The notes under the pieces: model-generated
The model's input: the letters and a program-made list of their open reading frames with translations, nothing else
What the model was told of the DNA's origin: nothing
Database searches by the model: none
Assembly (NCBI GenBank): GCA_002724575.1
Contig: PBPC01000077.1
Coordinates: 83,189-147,188, forward strand
Origin: Gemmatimonadota bacterium
Lineage (GTDB): Bacteria; Gemmatimonadota; Gemmatimonadetes; Longimicrobiales; Gaopeijiaceae
DNA length: 64,000 bases
Direction: 5' to 3'
Made by a program: the position numbers and the translations under genes
Part shown: positions 9,183 to 18,187 of the stretch, one piece after another
Layout of the letters: each line of letters opens with the position of its first letter
How positions within the stretch are numbered: position 1 is the stretch's first letter

Positions 9183-10245
9183 GATCAAGGCTAATAAAAG
9201 CAGCGCGGCCAATAAGGAGGGGGTGCTCGCTCGCCATGGGGTTAGTGGAAAACTCGCACTAGAACTTATGCAGGACATGCTTCTATATAGGCGCTATGAA
9301 GAAAAGGCCGAAGAAAGTTATGCGATTGGTAAAATCGGAGGCTTCTGTCATCTCCACATCGGACAGGAAGCTGGCGCAGCCGGCGTGATTAAAGTGCTTC
9401 AGCCAGAGGATTATGTTATCAGTGCGTACCGATCCCATACACAGGCTATCGCAAAGGGTATTAGCCCTAACGCAGTTATGGCCGAGCTATATGGTCGTGT
9501 GGGAGGAGTTTCTAAAGGGAAGGGCGGATCTATGCACCTTTTTGGCAGAGATGCCCGCTTTCTCGGAGGCCATGGTATTGTTGGAGGACAAGTTCCTCTG
9601 GCTACTGGTATCGGCTGGAAGATCAAATACAGTGGGGAGAGCTTGGTTTGCGTATGCTTCATGGGAGACGCAACTGTAAATCAGGGGGGCTTTCACGAGT
9701 CTCTCAATATGGCCGCTGTATGGGAGCTCCCCGTGATCTATGTGGTCGAAAACAATGAATATGGTATGGGCACAGCTTTTGATCGGGTCTCTAAGACTGA
9801 GATTTCGATGAGGTCTGTGCCCTTTGATATTCCGGCCAGTTCTGTGAATGGTCAGGATGTGCTCTCAACGTTCGAGCATTTCCGTAACCTTACGGAGGAA
9901 GTCCGAGCGGGTGGCGGTCCACGCTTGGTAGAGCTGCGCACATACCGGTTCCGTGGACATTCCATGTCAGATCCCGTTTCTGGCACCTATAGGTCGACTG
10001 AGGAGGTGGAGCGCCATAAGGAAGAGAGTGATCCAATAGCAATTCTTCGGGACCAGCTTTTTGCTGAGGGCATACTTGATCAGGACACGCTTGAGGGGAT
10101 GGACGCTAAGGCAAAGACAATCGCAGCAGAAGCCGCTGATTTTGCTGACGAGTCGCCCCTACCTGAGCCTGGGGCACTGTATGAGGATGTTTGGGGTGAG
10201 ACCAATGCTCACGGTCGCCTTTTTTTCGATGGACGACGAACATGA
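9175..10245 (+). CDS. pdhA: Pyruvate dehydrogenase E1 component, alpha subunit
   Basis: ATG at 9175 is chosen because GGGAG lies eight bases upstream; an in-frame ATG at 9079 would overlap lipA by about 100 bases. The 356-residue product carries the thiamine-diphosphate motif that starts GDATVNQG and ends about 28 residues later in ENN. It also has GGSMHLF and the phosphorylation-loop-like YRFRGHSMSDP typical of E1 alpha. With PdhB it decarboxylates pyruvate (or a related 2-oxo acid) and reductively acetylates the lipoyl group of E2. The order lipA-pdhA-pdhB-pdhC supports pyruvate as substrate. Confidence 0.95.
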   Translation: MAKIKANKSSAANKEGVLARHGVSGKLALELMQDMLLYRRYEEKAEESYAIGKIGGFCHLHIGQEAGAAGVIKVLQPEDYVISAYRSHTQAIAKGISPNAVMAELYGRVGGVSKGKGGSMHLFGRDARFLGGHGIVGGQVPLATGIGWKIKYSGESLVCVCFMGDATVNQGGFHESLNMAAVWELPVIYVVENNEYGMGTAFDRVSKTEISMRSVPFDIPASSVNGQDVLSTFEHFRNLTEEVRAGGGPRLVELRTYRFRGHSMSDPVSGTYRSTEEVERHKEESDPIAILRDQLFAEGILDQDTLEGMDAKAKTIAAEAADFADESPLPEPGALYEDVWGETNAHGRLFFDGRRT

Positions 10246-10292
10246 GCATCTTATCAGCCACAGTTGCTTTCTTGGCCGGAGGGTCCTCTTAA

Positions 10293-11273
10293 ATGGCTAC
10301 CATGACCTATCGCGATGCGCTCAATGAAGCGCTCCGCGAGGAGATGGACCGAGATCCTGACGTTTTCCTCATGGGTGAAGAAGTCGCTGAGTATGATGGA
10401 GCCTATAAGGTCTCCAAGGGCCTGTTAGATGTTTTTGGTGACCAACGCATCGTGGATGCCCCAATCAGTGAGCTAGGCTTTGCCGGTCTAGGTGTTGGAG
10501 CAGCGATGGCAGGACTTCGGCCGGTCATAGAATTCATGACCTTTAATTTTGCTTACTTAGCGATCGACCAAATCATTAATAACGCGTCAAAGCTGTGCTA
10601 TATGTCAGGAGGTCAGTTTAAGGTTCCAATTACGTTTCGAGGCCCTAATGGGCCGGCGCTGCAGCTTGGAGCCCAGCACTCTCAGGCGTGTGAGACATAT
10701 TACCTGCATGCTCCAGGCTGTAAGGTTGTAACACCAGCGACACCTGCTGATGCCAAGGGGCTCCTTAAGGCATCGATACGTGATGATGACCCAGTAGCTT
10801 TCATGGAGGGTGAACTACTCTATAATTTTAAAGGGGAAGTACCAGAAGGAGATGACTTTGTTATACCCCTCGGTGTAGCTGACCTCAAACGCCCGGGCTC
10901 TGACGTCTCAATCATCACCCACGGTAAAATGGTACACCTAGCTCTCCAGGCCTCAGATAAGCTTGAGGGTGAGGGGATTAAGGCAGAGGTGCTCGACCTT
11001 CGCACCGTTCGACCTCTCGACGTAGAGGCGATCCTTGAGACGGTCCAGAAGACAAATCGCGTAGTATATTTAGAAGAAAGCTGGCCTTATGCGGGCACAG
11101 GAGCACAGGTCGTCTCAATCATTCAGGAAGAAGCGTTCGATCATTTGGATGCTCCGGTGCTTAGAGTACCCCAAGCCGATGTACCTATGCCCTATGCTAA
11201 GAACCTTGAGGCATTAGCCAAGCCAAATGCAGCGCGAGTGGTTGAGGCATGTAAGAAGGTGCTTTACCGATGA
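10293..11273 (+). CDS. pdhB: Pyruvate dehydrogenase E1 component, beta subunit
   Basis: The 326-residue protein has the transketolase-like pyrimidine-binding domain (MGEEVAEYDGAYKVSKGL; residues about 27-44) and the C-terminal transketolase domain (VLDLRTVRPLD). The region around EFMTFNFAYLAIDQIINNA is typical of E1 beta of pyruvate and branched-chain 2-oxo acid dehydrogenases. The length is normal for the family. It follows pdhA by 47 bases and precedes pdhC by about 105 bases. Pyruvate rather than branched-chain specificity is inferred from the whole cluster. Confidence 0.95.
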   Translation: MATMTYRDALNEALREEMDRDPDVFLMGEEVAEYDGAYKVSKGLLDVFGDQRIVDAPISELGFAGLGVGAAMAGLRPVIEFMTFNFAYLAIDQIINNASKLCYMSGGQFKVPITFRGPNGPALQLGAQHSQACETYYLHAPGCKVVTPATPADAKGLLKASIRDDDPVAFMEGELLYNFKGEVPEGDDFVIPLGVADLKRPGSDVSIITHGKMVHLALQASDKLEGEGIKAEVLDLRTVRPLDVEAILETVQKTNRVVYLEESWPYAGTGAQVVSIIQEEAFDHLDAPVLRVPQADVPMPYAKNLEALAKPNAARVVEACKKVLYR

Positions 11274-11378
11274 CACGGATGATTCCTATTTCACTGCGAC
11301 CTAGCCTAGCAAGAGGGTGTAGGTGCACTCTAGAGGGGAGTTGCGCCCTTTCTGGGACGCTCTGGAGGTGAAAAGGAT

Positions 11379-12617
11379 ATGGTGACCAAGGTTCATATGG
11401 AGGCTCTGTCTCCCACTATGGAAGAGGGCCAGCTTGTTCAATGGCTTAAATCCGAAGGTGAAGAGGTTTCCAGTGGTGATATCTTGGCTGAGATCGAGAC
11501 AGACAAGGCCACGATGGAGTTGGTCGCACGAGGGGACGGGATTCTCCGGAAGATTTTCCTGGATGCCGGCGGTGTATCAGCGGTTGGGTCTGTAATCGCT
11601 GTAATCGCGTCTGCTGACGAAGATATATCGGGAATTGAAGAAGGCTCGGACGGGGATGGAGCACAGCAAGCTTTACCAGCAGAGTTATCTCCTGAAACAA
11701 TACAAGAGCCTGAAGTGGAAACCACTTCAGAAGTCAGTGCTACTACTCAAGGTACTGGTAGCGTTAAGGCGTCTCCACTTGCTCGTAGACTAGCGGCTGA
11801 GATGGGGGTGGATCTCTCAGCGATTAAGGGGTCTGGCCCAGGAGGGCGGGTTGTCAAAAGAGACCTTGAAGGGGCGACGACTGCTAGTTCGACTGGAGCA
11901 GTGACGACGATGTGGGCATCTGACGAGAACGAATACGAAGATGTACCAACCTCACAGATGCGGAAATCAATTGCGAAGAGGCTTGTTACATCGATCGGTC
12001 CTGTGCCGACTTTCTACCTTACCGTAGAAGTAGATATGAATCGTGTGATAGAGGCTCGGGAAAGCATGAACACCATGCTCGAAGACGACGGCTATCGCAT
12101 TTCGGTTAATGATATTGTCTTAAAGGCAGTAGCAGCTGCACTTCGGCAACATCCCAATTGTAATGCACAGTGGCATGAGAACTTTGTGCGTCGCTTCAAT
12201 GCAGTTCACCTAGGTGTCGCTGTTGCAATTGACGAAGGTCTTATTACGCCAGTTATCAGGGATGCACACGCTAAGGGCATTATGCAGATCGCCTCTGAAG
12301 TGCGTGAATTAGCTGGTAGAGCGCGGACAAAGAAGCTCATGCCTGATGAATACACTGGCTCGACATTCTCAGTGTCTAATCTTGGGATGTTTGGCATACA
12401 AGAGTTCACTGCGATCATTAATCCACCCGAGGCAGGCATACTAGCAGTGGGCAGTATTGAAGAGAGTGCCGTGGTTGTTAACGGAGAGGTTAAGGTATGC
12501 CCGCGTATGCGGATCACGATGAGCTGTGACCACCGCGTGATCGATGGTGCCCAGGGTGCACGCTTCCTCGCTACGCTGAAATCTATGCTTGAGGAGCCAA
12601 CAGCCATTCTGCTCTAG
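11379..12617 (+). CDS. pdhC: Dihydrolipoamide acetyltransferase (E2 of pyruvate dehydrogenase)
   Basis: The 412-residue protein has all three E2 parts. A single N-terminal lipoyl domain has the lipoylated lysine at K43 in the ETDKATM motif. A peripheral subunit-binding domain follows (about 128-165, ASPLARRLAAEMGV then GSGPGGRVVKRD). The C-terminal acyltransferase domain carries the catalytic histidine in CDHRVIDG near residue 385. Acidic and Ala/Glu/Thr-rich linkers separate the parts. It transfers acetyl groups to CoA and forms the complex core. GGAGGTGAAAAGGAT just upstream of ATG 11379 supplies the ribosome-binding site. The E3 gene is separated from it by two unrelated hydrolase genes. 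Confidence 0.95.
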   Translation: MVTKVHMEALSPTMEEGQLVQWLKSEGEEVSSGDILAEIETDKATMELVARGDGILRKIFLDAGGVSAVGSVIAVIASADEDISGIEEGSDGDGAQQALPAELSPETIQEPEVETTSEVSATTQGTGSVKASPLARRLAAEMGVDLSAIKGSGPGGRVVKRDLEGATTASSTGAVTTMWASDENEYEDVPTSQMRKSIAKRLVTSIGPVPTFYLTVEVDMNRVIEARESMNTMLEDDGYRISVNDIVLKAVAAALRQHPNCNAQWHENFVRRFNAVHLGVAVAIDEGLITPVIRDAHAKGIMQIASEVRELAGRARTKKLMPDEYTGSTFSVSNLGMFGIQEFTAIINPPEAGILAVGSIEESAVVVNGEVKVCPRMRITMSCDHRVIDGAQGARFLATLKSMLEEPTAILL

Positions 12618-12679
12618 GCCGATGGGCTTTGAGTGAAGTCCATCGAACCATCACGTTATTTTTTTGTGGGAGGCCTTGG

Positions 12680-14353
12680 GTGTCTATACGAATCAAACCC
12701 CTAGTAGCTGTGATGTGGCTCTCTGGCGCCGTAACCGCGTGTAACTCAATAACTCCTGATCCCGCCGACCTTATTCTGGTTGATGGTGCTGTAATTACTC
12801 TATCCAACCAGGATGTAGTTGAGGCTCTGGCGGTTCGCGATGAGCGCATTATCGCGATTGGATCGAATGCTGACATTCGAGAATATCAGGGCCCACAAAC
12901 ATACGTCATAGAACTGGCCGGTCGCACGGTTATCCCCGGTCTCACTGATAACCACTTTCATGGGATTGGAGGCGGTGGCGGGGTTGATCTGGCTGGGGCT
13001 CGTTCTTTACAAGAAGTCTTGAGTGCAATCTCTACTCGTGCCGAAGAAACGCCTCCGGGTGATGTGATTGTCACAAATAGTGATTGGCATGAAGGACAGC
13101 TTGACGAGCAACGATTGCCATACCGTGATGACCTCGACCAAGCGACTCAGGAGCATCCAGTCGTCGTGATCAGGGGCGGGCATGAGTACGTGCTCAATAG
13201 TGCTGCGCTGGCGTATTGGGATATTGATGAATCGAGTCAAGCCGTGGAGGGTGGTCGGATTGGTAGATACGTGGATGGTCGGCTCAACGGTGAGCTTGTG
13301 GATCGCGCGAAGGGTTTGGTGCAACTCCCCTTAGTGGAGGATCGGAGTTCTGCTGAAATCCAAGAGGATCTCCTAGAGGGTCATAGGATTCTCAGCAGTC
13401 GTGGGATTACTTCAATCCGTTATCCGGGAGCCTCTCCGGAGATGTACGACATGCTCTTAGCTCTCCGAGAGGAAGATCGACTAAACATTCGAGTCGACTT
13501 TCTTTACCGTGGTCCGAGGTCTGGGTCACCAGAGGTATTGAATGAGGTGATGCAGGAGTGGACCCAAGAAGAGGGCGATGATTTCTGGTTACGAGTGGGT
13601 GGGGTAAAACTTGGGGTTGATGGTGGCTTTGAGGGTGGGCTAATGAGAGAGCCGTATGAGGAGCCCTGGGGAGAAGGCGGTACATTTTATGGACTCCAAA
13701 CGCTGCCACGTGAAAGCTTTCTAGAGACTGTACAAGTGCTGCATTCAGCCGGTTGGCGTGTTGCGACACACGCAGTGGGCGATGCAGCTATCGATTTAGT
13801 GCTCGATGCCTACGAAGCTGTAAACGCAGAGTCTTCGATAGCCTTGTCCCGCTGGGTAATCGAGCACGGATTCATACCCCGTAGCGACCAGCTCCCTCGA
13901 ATGAAAGATTTGGGCTTAGCTGTGTCGGCACAAAACCATTTGTATCTCGCAGCTCCTAGCTTGATGAAATATTGGGGGGAAGAGCGGGCCGCATGGACGA
14001 CTCCTGTGCGAACGTACCTCGACAACGAAATACCGCTTTCCTTAGGAACAGACTCTCCTGTTGTCCCTTACGACCCTTGGTGGGTTCTACACCATTTTAC
14101 CACGAGGGAAACGATCAGTAGCGGTGTGGTTGGTGCGGACCAAAAACTTTCGCGCGACGAAGCTCTCCGGGCAGCTACTGAGGGCTATGCCTATCTCACA
14201 TTCTCAGAAGATCATAGGGGCACGCTGGCTGTAGGTAAGTTAGCAGACCTTGCTGTCACAGCAGAGAATTATCTCACATGTGCAGATCCGTGCCTCGAAA
14301 CGATGTTGATTGACATCACAATTGTCGGTGGTCGAATAGTCTGGGAGCGTTAG
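12680..14353 (+). CDS. Exported lipoprotein amidohydrolase, YtcJ-like (Amidohydro_3)
   Basis: GTG at 12680 is chosen because GGGAGG (12668-12673) lies six bases upstream and the frame then gives a lipoprotein signal (MSIRIKPLVAVMWLSGAVTAC, lipobox VTAC); an earlier TTG at 12629 lacks these. The mature enzyme has the metal-binding HFH in DNHFHG, a barrel histidine in THAVGDAA, a further H in IEHG, and the catalytic aspartate in LGTDSPV, as in YtcJ/N-acyl-amidohydrolases. The substrate is unknown. The protein is probably anchored facing the periplasm. It interrupts the pyruvate dehydrogenase gene set without an obvious metabolic link. Confidence 0.85.
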   Translation: MSIRIKPLVAVMWLSGAVTACNSITPDPADLILVDGAVITLSNQDVVEALAVRDERIIAIGSNADIREYQGPQTYVIELAGRTVIPGLTDNHFHGIGGGGGVDLAGARSLQEVLSAISTRAEETPPGDVIVTNSDWHEGQLDEQRLPYRDDLDQATQEHPVVVIRGGHEYVLNSAALAYWDIDESSQAVEGGRIGRYVDGRLNGELVDRAKGLVQLPLVEDRSSAEIQEDLLEGHRILSSRGITSIRYPGASPEMYDMLLALREEDRLNIRVDFLYRGPRSGSPEVLNEVMQEWTQEEGDDFWLRVGGVKLGVDGGFEGGLMREPYEEPWGEGGTFYGLQTLPRESFLETVQVLHSAGWRVATHAVGDAAIDLVLDAYEAVNAESSIALSRWVIEHGFIPRSDQLPRMKDLGLAVSAQNHLYLAAPSLMKYWGEERAAWTTPVRTYLDNEIPLSLGTDSPVVPYDPWWVLHHFTTRETISSGVVGADQKLSRDEALRAATEGYAYLTFSEDHRGTLAVGKLADLAVTAENYLTCADPCLETMLIDITIVGGRIVWER

Positions 14354-14448
14354 GGCTGAGCCTCTCCCCCTCGCGATTCGGGACCTTCCTACTGTAGGTT
14401 GCATATCGACTTCATCGGATAACTCAACTCACAGCAAGAGGGGCTCAG

Positions 14449-16488
14449 ATGTCTGCTCCCACTTTCCATTCTCGGGCGCCTTGGTTCTTGGTGCTCATAG
14501 CAGCTGCTCTGCCGTCTTTAGCTAGCAGCCAAACAGACGCGGTGACGAAGAAGCTTACACTTGAGATGTATCTCGATCTTGAGAGTGTCTCTAATCCGCA
14601 GATCTCACCTGATGGTGCTCGTATCGTCTACACTCGTGGATGGGTCGATAAGATGAACGACCGCCGAGAATCGTCGATATGGATTATGAATGCTGATGGG
14701 AGCAAGAACCATTTCCTTGTTGATGGTTCAGGCCCGCTTTGGTCACCTGATGGAACCCGCATTGCCTATACTGCTAGGGGTGAGCCCGAGGGATCGCAGA
14801 TCTTTGTCCGATGGATGGATGATGAGGGTGCAACGACTCAGATTACCCGTTTAGAGAAGGGTCCGGGTGGCATTGCTTGGTCGCCTGATGGAGAGTCGCT
14901 CTCCTTTTCAATGAATGTTGATGGTGAGCCTGCATGGAGTGTCAGTCCACCGGGCCGACCTGATGGTGCTACTTGGACTGAAGGTCCGAAGGTGGTGACA
15001 AGGGCAGATTACCGTCAGGACCGACAAGGCTTCGTCGATGAGGGTTGGCAACATATTTTCGTCGTACCTGCTGAAGGCGGCACTCCGCGTCAGCTCACTA
15101 ACGGTGATTGGAATCACTCATCAGGGCGTTGGACAGCAGATGGGAACGAACTCCTTTTTTCCTCTCTGCGCACGGAAGATTCAGAGCTCTCGTGGCGCGA
15201 ATCAGAAATTTACGCAGTCAATGTAGCTACAGAAGAGATCCGCCAGCTCACGACCCGTCGTGGCCAAGACACGAGCCCTCTCCCGTCACCCCGTGGTGAC
15301 CTGGTCGCATATCGCGGTAGCGATTTCAACACTGATACTTACCGGAATTCTGGTGTCTATGTGATGAATGTGGACGGCTCGGGTTCGCGGCTCATTTCTG
15401 GTGATTTCGATCGTAATATCAATAGCATGGAGTGGGCACACGACGGGAGTGGAGTATATGTCACTGTTAGCTACCAGGGTGCCCGCAACGTGCACTTTAT
15501 ATCTGTTCAAGGAGCTGTCAGCGAGGTCACTAGCGGTGCTCACATGCTCGGACTTAGCTCATTCACTGATCAAGGTTTTGCTGTAGCTACGCTCTCAAGC
15601 CCCCAAGTTCCAGCCGACATTGTTTCATTTGATCTTGATGGGCCCATCACATTCCGACAACTAACGAACGTGAATGATGACATTATGGCAGGCGTCACAC
15701 TCGGCGATGTAGAAGAAATCTGGTACGAATCGCTTGACGGGTTCCAGATACAAGGGTGGATAATCAAGCCCCCAGATTTTGATCCCGGTGAACAATATCC
15801 CTTAATGCTGAGCATTCATGGCGGGCCCCACGGGATGTACAACGTAGGATTCAACTTTGCATGGCAGGAACACGCTGCGAACGGTTATGTGATCCTTTAT
15901 ACCAATCCGCGCGGTAGTTCTGGGTACGGCAGTCCATTTGGTAATGCGATCAAGAATGCATATCCCGGTAAAGACTTTAATGACTTAATGAATGGCGTTG
16001 ATCTAGTAATTTCGCGAGGGTATATCGATGAGCAGAATATGTTCGTCTATGGTTGTTCAGGTGGGGGAGTTCTTACTTCCTGGGTAGTCGGGCACACCGA
16101 CCGTTTCGCGGCTGCTTCGGCTAATTGCCCGGTCACGAATTGGCTATCATTTGTCGGTACAACCGACGGCATAGGATGGTATAGGAATTTCGAAAAATTC
16201 CCCTGGGACGATCCGAGCGAGCATCTGCGCCGGTCACCACTCATGTATGTTGGGAACGTTACAACTCCTACAATGTTAATGACCGGTGTGGGTGATCTCC
16301 GCACCCCGATGCCACAAACTGAAGAGTACTATGCTGCGCTGAAGGTGATGGGTGTGGAGACAGCCATGATCCGTTTCAATAATGAATGGCATGGTACATC
16401 GAGTACGCCATCTAATTTTCTCCGTACTCAGTTGTTTTTAAGGGAGTGGTTTAAGCGGTATGAACAAGGGCGTAGCATCACGTTCTAA
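14449..16488 (+). CDS. Exported S9-family prolyl oligopeptidase-like serine peptidase
   Basis: A signal peptide opens the 679-residue protein (ending near ALPSLASSQ). Residues about 40-400 form WD40-like beta-propeller repeats (several SPDG motifs). The C-terminal alpha/beta-hydrolase domain has a complete triad: S537 in GCSGG, D616 in GVGDLRTP and H648 in NEWHGT. The nucleophile elbow has Cys before the serine where many S9 enzymes have Gly. The family digests short peptides; a periplasmic scavenging role fits the other exported peptidases in the window. A very strong terminator follows the gene. Confidence 0.92.
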   Translation: MSAPTFHSRAPWFLVLIAAALPSLASSQTDAVTKKLTLEMYLDLESVSNPQISPDGARIVYTRGWVDKMNDRRESSIWIMNADGSKNHFLVDGSGPLWSPDGTRIAYTARGEPEGSQIFVRWMDDEGATTQITRLEKGPGGIAWSPDGESLSFSMNVDGEPAWSVSPPGRPDGATWTEGPKVVTRADYRQDRQGFVDEGWQHIFVVPAEGGTPRQLTNGDWNHSSGRWTADGNELLFSSLRTEDSELSWRESEIYAVNVATEEIRQLTTRRGQDTSPLPSPRGDLVAYRGSDFNTDTYRNSGVYVMNVDGSGSRLISGDFDRNINSMEWAHDGSGVYVTVSYQGARNVHFISVQGAVSEVTSGAHMLGLSSFTDQGFAVATLSSPQVPADIVSFDLDGPITFRQLTNVNDDIMAGVTLGDVEEIWYESLDGFQIQGWIIKPPDFDPGEQYPLMLSIHGGPHGMYNVGFNFAWQEHAANGYVILYTNPRGSSGYGSPFGNAIKNAYPGKDFNDLMNGVDLVISRGYIDEQNMFVYGCSGGGVLTSWVVGHTDRFAAASANCPVTNWLSFVGTTDGIGWYRNFEKFPWDDPSEHLRRSPLMYVGNVTTPTMLMTGVGDLRTPMPQTEEYYAALKVMGVETAMIRFNNEWHGTSSTPSNFLRTQLFLREWFKRYEQGRSITF

Positions 16489-16508
16489 GCGCCTACTGGT
16501 ATCAGTTG

Positions 16509-16558
16509 AAAGCTAGAGGGGCCGGAACGATCTCACCGGCTCCTCTAGCTTTTGATTT
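16509..16558 (+). terminator. Strong intrinsic terminator after the S9 peptidase gene
   Basis: Bases 16509-16525 pair with 16536-16552 to give a 17-bp stem with a single G-U pair and a 10-base loop. The 3' arm runs into TTTTGATTT. This is the clearest rho-independent terminator in the window and should isolate the upstream operon from lpdA. Confidence 0.88.
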
Positions 16559-16658
16559 AGGCATACCGAACGCTGGACCTGCTTTACGGTTGTATTCACT
16601 TTACCCCCCTTCCCACTCTATCTACCTTCGTAGCCCCTGGGAATCGGAGTTCGTCTAG

Positions 16659-16683
16659 GGGGCATTTTCTGCCCCTGTTTCTT
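16659..16683 (+). terminator. Short GC hairpin in the lpdA leader
   Basis: GGGGCA (16659-16664) pairs with TGCCCC (16670-16675) around a TTTTC loop and is followed by TGTTTCTT. It ends about 14 bases before the TTG start of lpdA, close to the ribosome-binding site, so it could be a leader terminator or a translation-modulating hairpin. With only six pairs it may also be chance. Confidence 0.35.
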
Positions 16684-16696
16684 ACAGAGAGGCATC

Positions 16697-18109
16697 TTGT
16701 CCGATAAGAAAAGTGAGCACTTCGATCTTATTGTCGTAGGTAGCGGTCCGGGTGGTTACGTAGCCGCGATCCGAGCGGCACAGTTGGGTTTGACAGCAGC
16801 GTGTATAGAGAAGGACGAACTCGGGGGCGTTTGCCTCAATATCGGCTGTATCCCTACGAAAGCTTTGCTTTCGAGTGCCTTGCTTGTTAGTGAAATGGCT
16901 GGTGCCCACAAGCACGGTATTATTGCTAAAGATGTTTCTTTCGACTTAGGCCCTGCTCAGGCCCGTAGCCGTCAAGTAGCTGCTCAAATGGCGAAAGGTA
17001 TTGCTCACCTTTTCAAGAAAAACAAGGTCACACACTTAAGGGGTGTTGGTCGGCTCAAGGGTCGTGGAAAAATAGAACTGGAGACGGAGGGCGGATCAAA
17101 GACCGTCTACGAAGCTAAGAACATCATCTTGGCTACTGGATCTAGGCCCCGGGATTTACCGGTCCTTAAAATTGATGAAGACCGGATCTGGTCTTCAACC
17201 GGAGCACTAATGCAGGAAAAGGCCCCGGAATCACTATTCATTGTAGGAGCGGGTGCGATCGGCATGGAGTTTGCCGATGTGTATAACGCCTATGGGAGCA
17301 AGGTCACCGTAGTTGAGGCGATGGACAGAATCCTCCCGCTCGAGGATGCGGAAGTCTCAAGCTTTATGGAACGTCTCTACAAGAAGCGAGGGATGGAGAT
17401 CCATACGGAGGCACGGTTCAAGAAAGCGAAGACCAATAAACATGGTGTATCTGTAACGTTTGAAGACAGTAAGGGCGACGAGCAGACTTTGGAGGTTGAC
17501 TATGTCCTATCTGCCGTAGGGCGTGTTCCTAATTCTGAGGATATTGGTCTTGATTCGGTAAACGCTAAAGTGGATGAACATGGGTTTGTTCTCGTTGACC
17601 GACATCTCTCCACGAATGTTACGGGGCTTTACGCAATCGGTGACGTGGCAGGCCATCAACTTTTGGCGCACAAGGCTAGTCACGAAGGGATTACTTGTGT
17701 TGAGCACATAGCCGGACTTGGCCATGGGACGGTGGACTACGATAACGTGCCGAATTGTACGTACTGCCACCCAGAGGTCGCTTCTGTGGGGCTCACAGAG
17801 TTACAGGCGAAGGAAATGGGCTATGACATAGAGGTTGGAAAATTTCCTTGGGCCGCGATTGGTCGGGCGGTTGCGTCTGGACACTCAGATGGCTTCATAA
17901 AGGTCATTCGTGACAAGCAGTTCTCAGAGATTCTCGGTGCACACATAGTAGGACCCCATGCTACTGAGCTGATCGCTGAGTTTGTTGTAGGACGCCATCT
18001 AGAGTCTACGGTTGAGGAATTAGAAAAGGCGATGCACCCCCATCCAACGTTATCAGAAGGAGTAGCTGAAAGTGCACTCGCATCCTTGGGCCGGCCGATC
18101 CATATCTAA
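16697..18109 (+). CDS. lpdA: Dihydrolipoyl dehydrogenase (E3)
   Basis: The start is TTG at 16697 with AGAGAGG just upstream. The 470-residue flavoprotein has the FAD motif GSGPGG (residues 15-20), the redox-active disulfide CLNIGC (C46, C51), the NAD motif GAGAIGMEF, the second FAD motif in AIGDVAG, and the C-terminal HPHPTLSE with the catalytic histidine. It reoxidises dihydrolipoyl groups of E2 with NAD. It lies 4 kb downstream of pdhC behind a strong terminator, so it is probably expressed independently and shared by other 2-oxo acid dehydrogenases or glycine cleavage. Confidence 0.96.
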   Translation: MSDKKSEHFDLIVVGSGPGGYVAAIRAAQLGLTAACIEKDELGGVCLNIGCIPTKALLSSALLVSEMAGAHKHGIIAKDVSFDLGPAQARSRQVAAQMAKGIAHLFKKNKVTHLRGVGRLKGRGKIELETEGGSKTVYEAKNIILATGSRPRDLPVLKIDEDRIWSSTGALMQEKAPESLFIVGAGAIGMEFADVYNAYGSKVTVVEAMDRILPLEDAEVSSFMERLYKKRGMEIHTEARFKKAKTNKHGVSVTFEDSKGDEQTLEVDYVLSAVGRVPNSEDIGLDSVNAKVDEHGFVLVDRHLSTNVTGLYAIGDVAGHQLLAHKASHEGITCVEHIAGLGHGTVDYDNVPNCTYCHPEVASVGLTELQAKEMGYDIEVGKFPWAAIGRAVASGHSDGFIKVIRDKQFSEILGAHIVGPHATELIAEFVVGRHLESTVEELEKAMHPHPTLSEGVAESALASLGRPIHI

Positions 18110-18187
18110 GAATCGGTTATTGCTGAACTAGGGGCCTGGGTCAGAATGTTGGTCAGTTTGTGCGAAAGAGGGGTCAGCCCACCTTTC

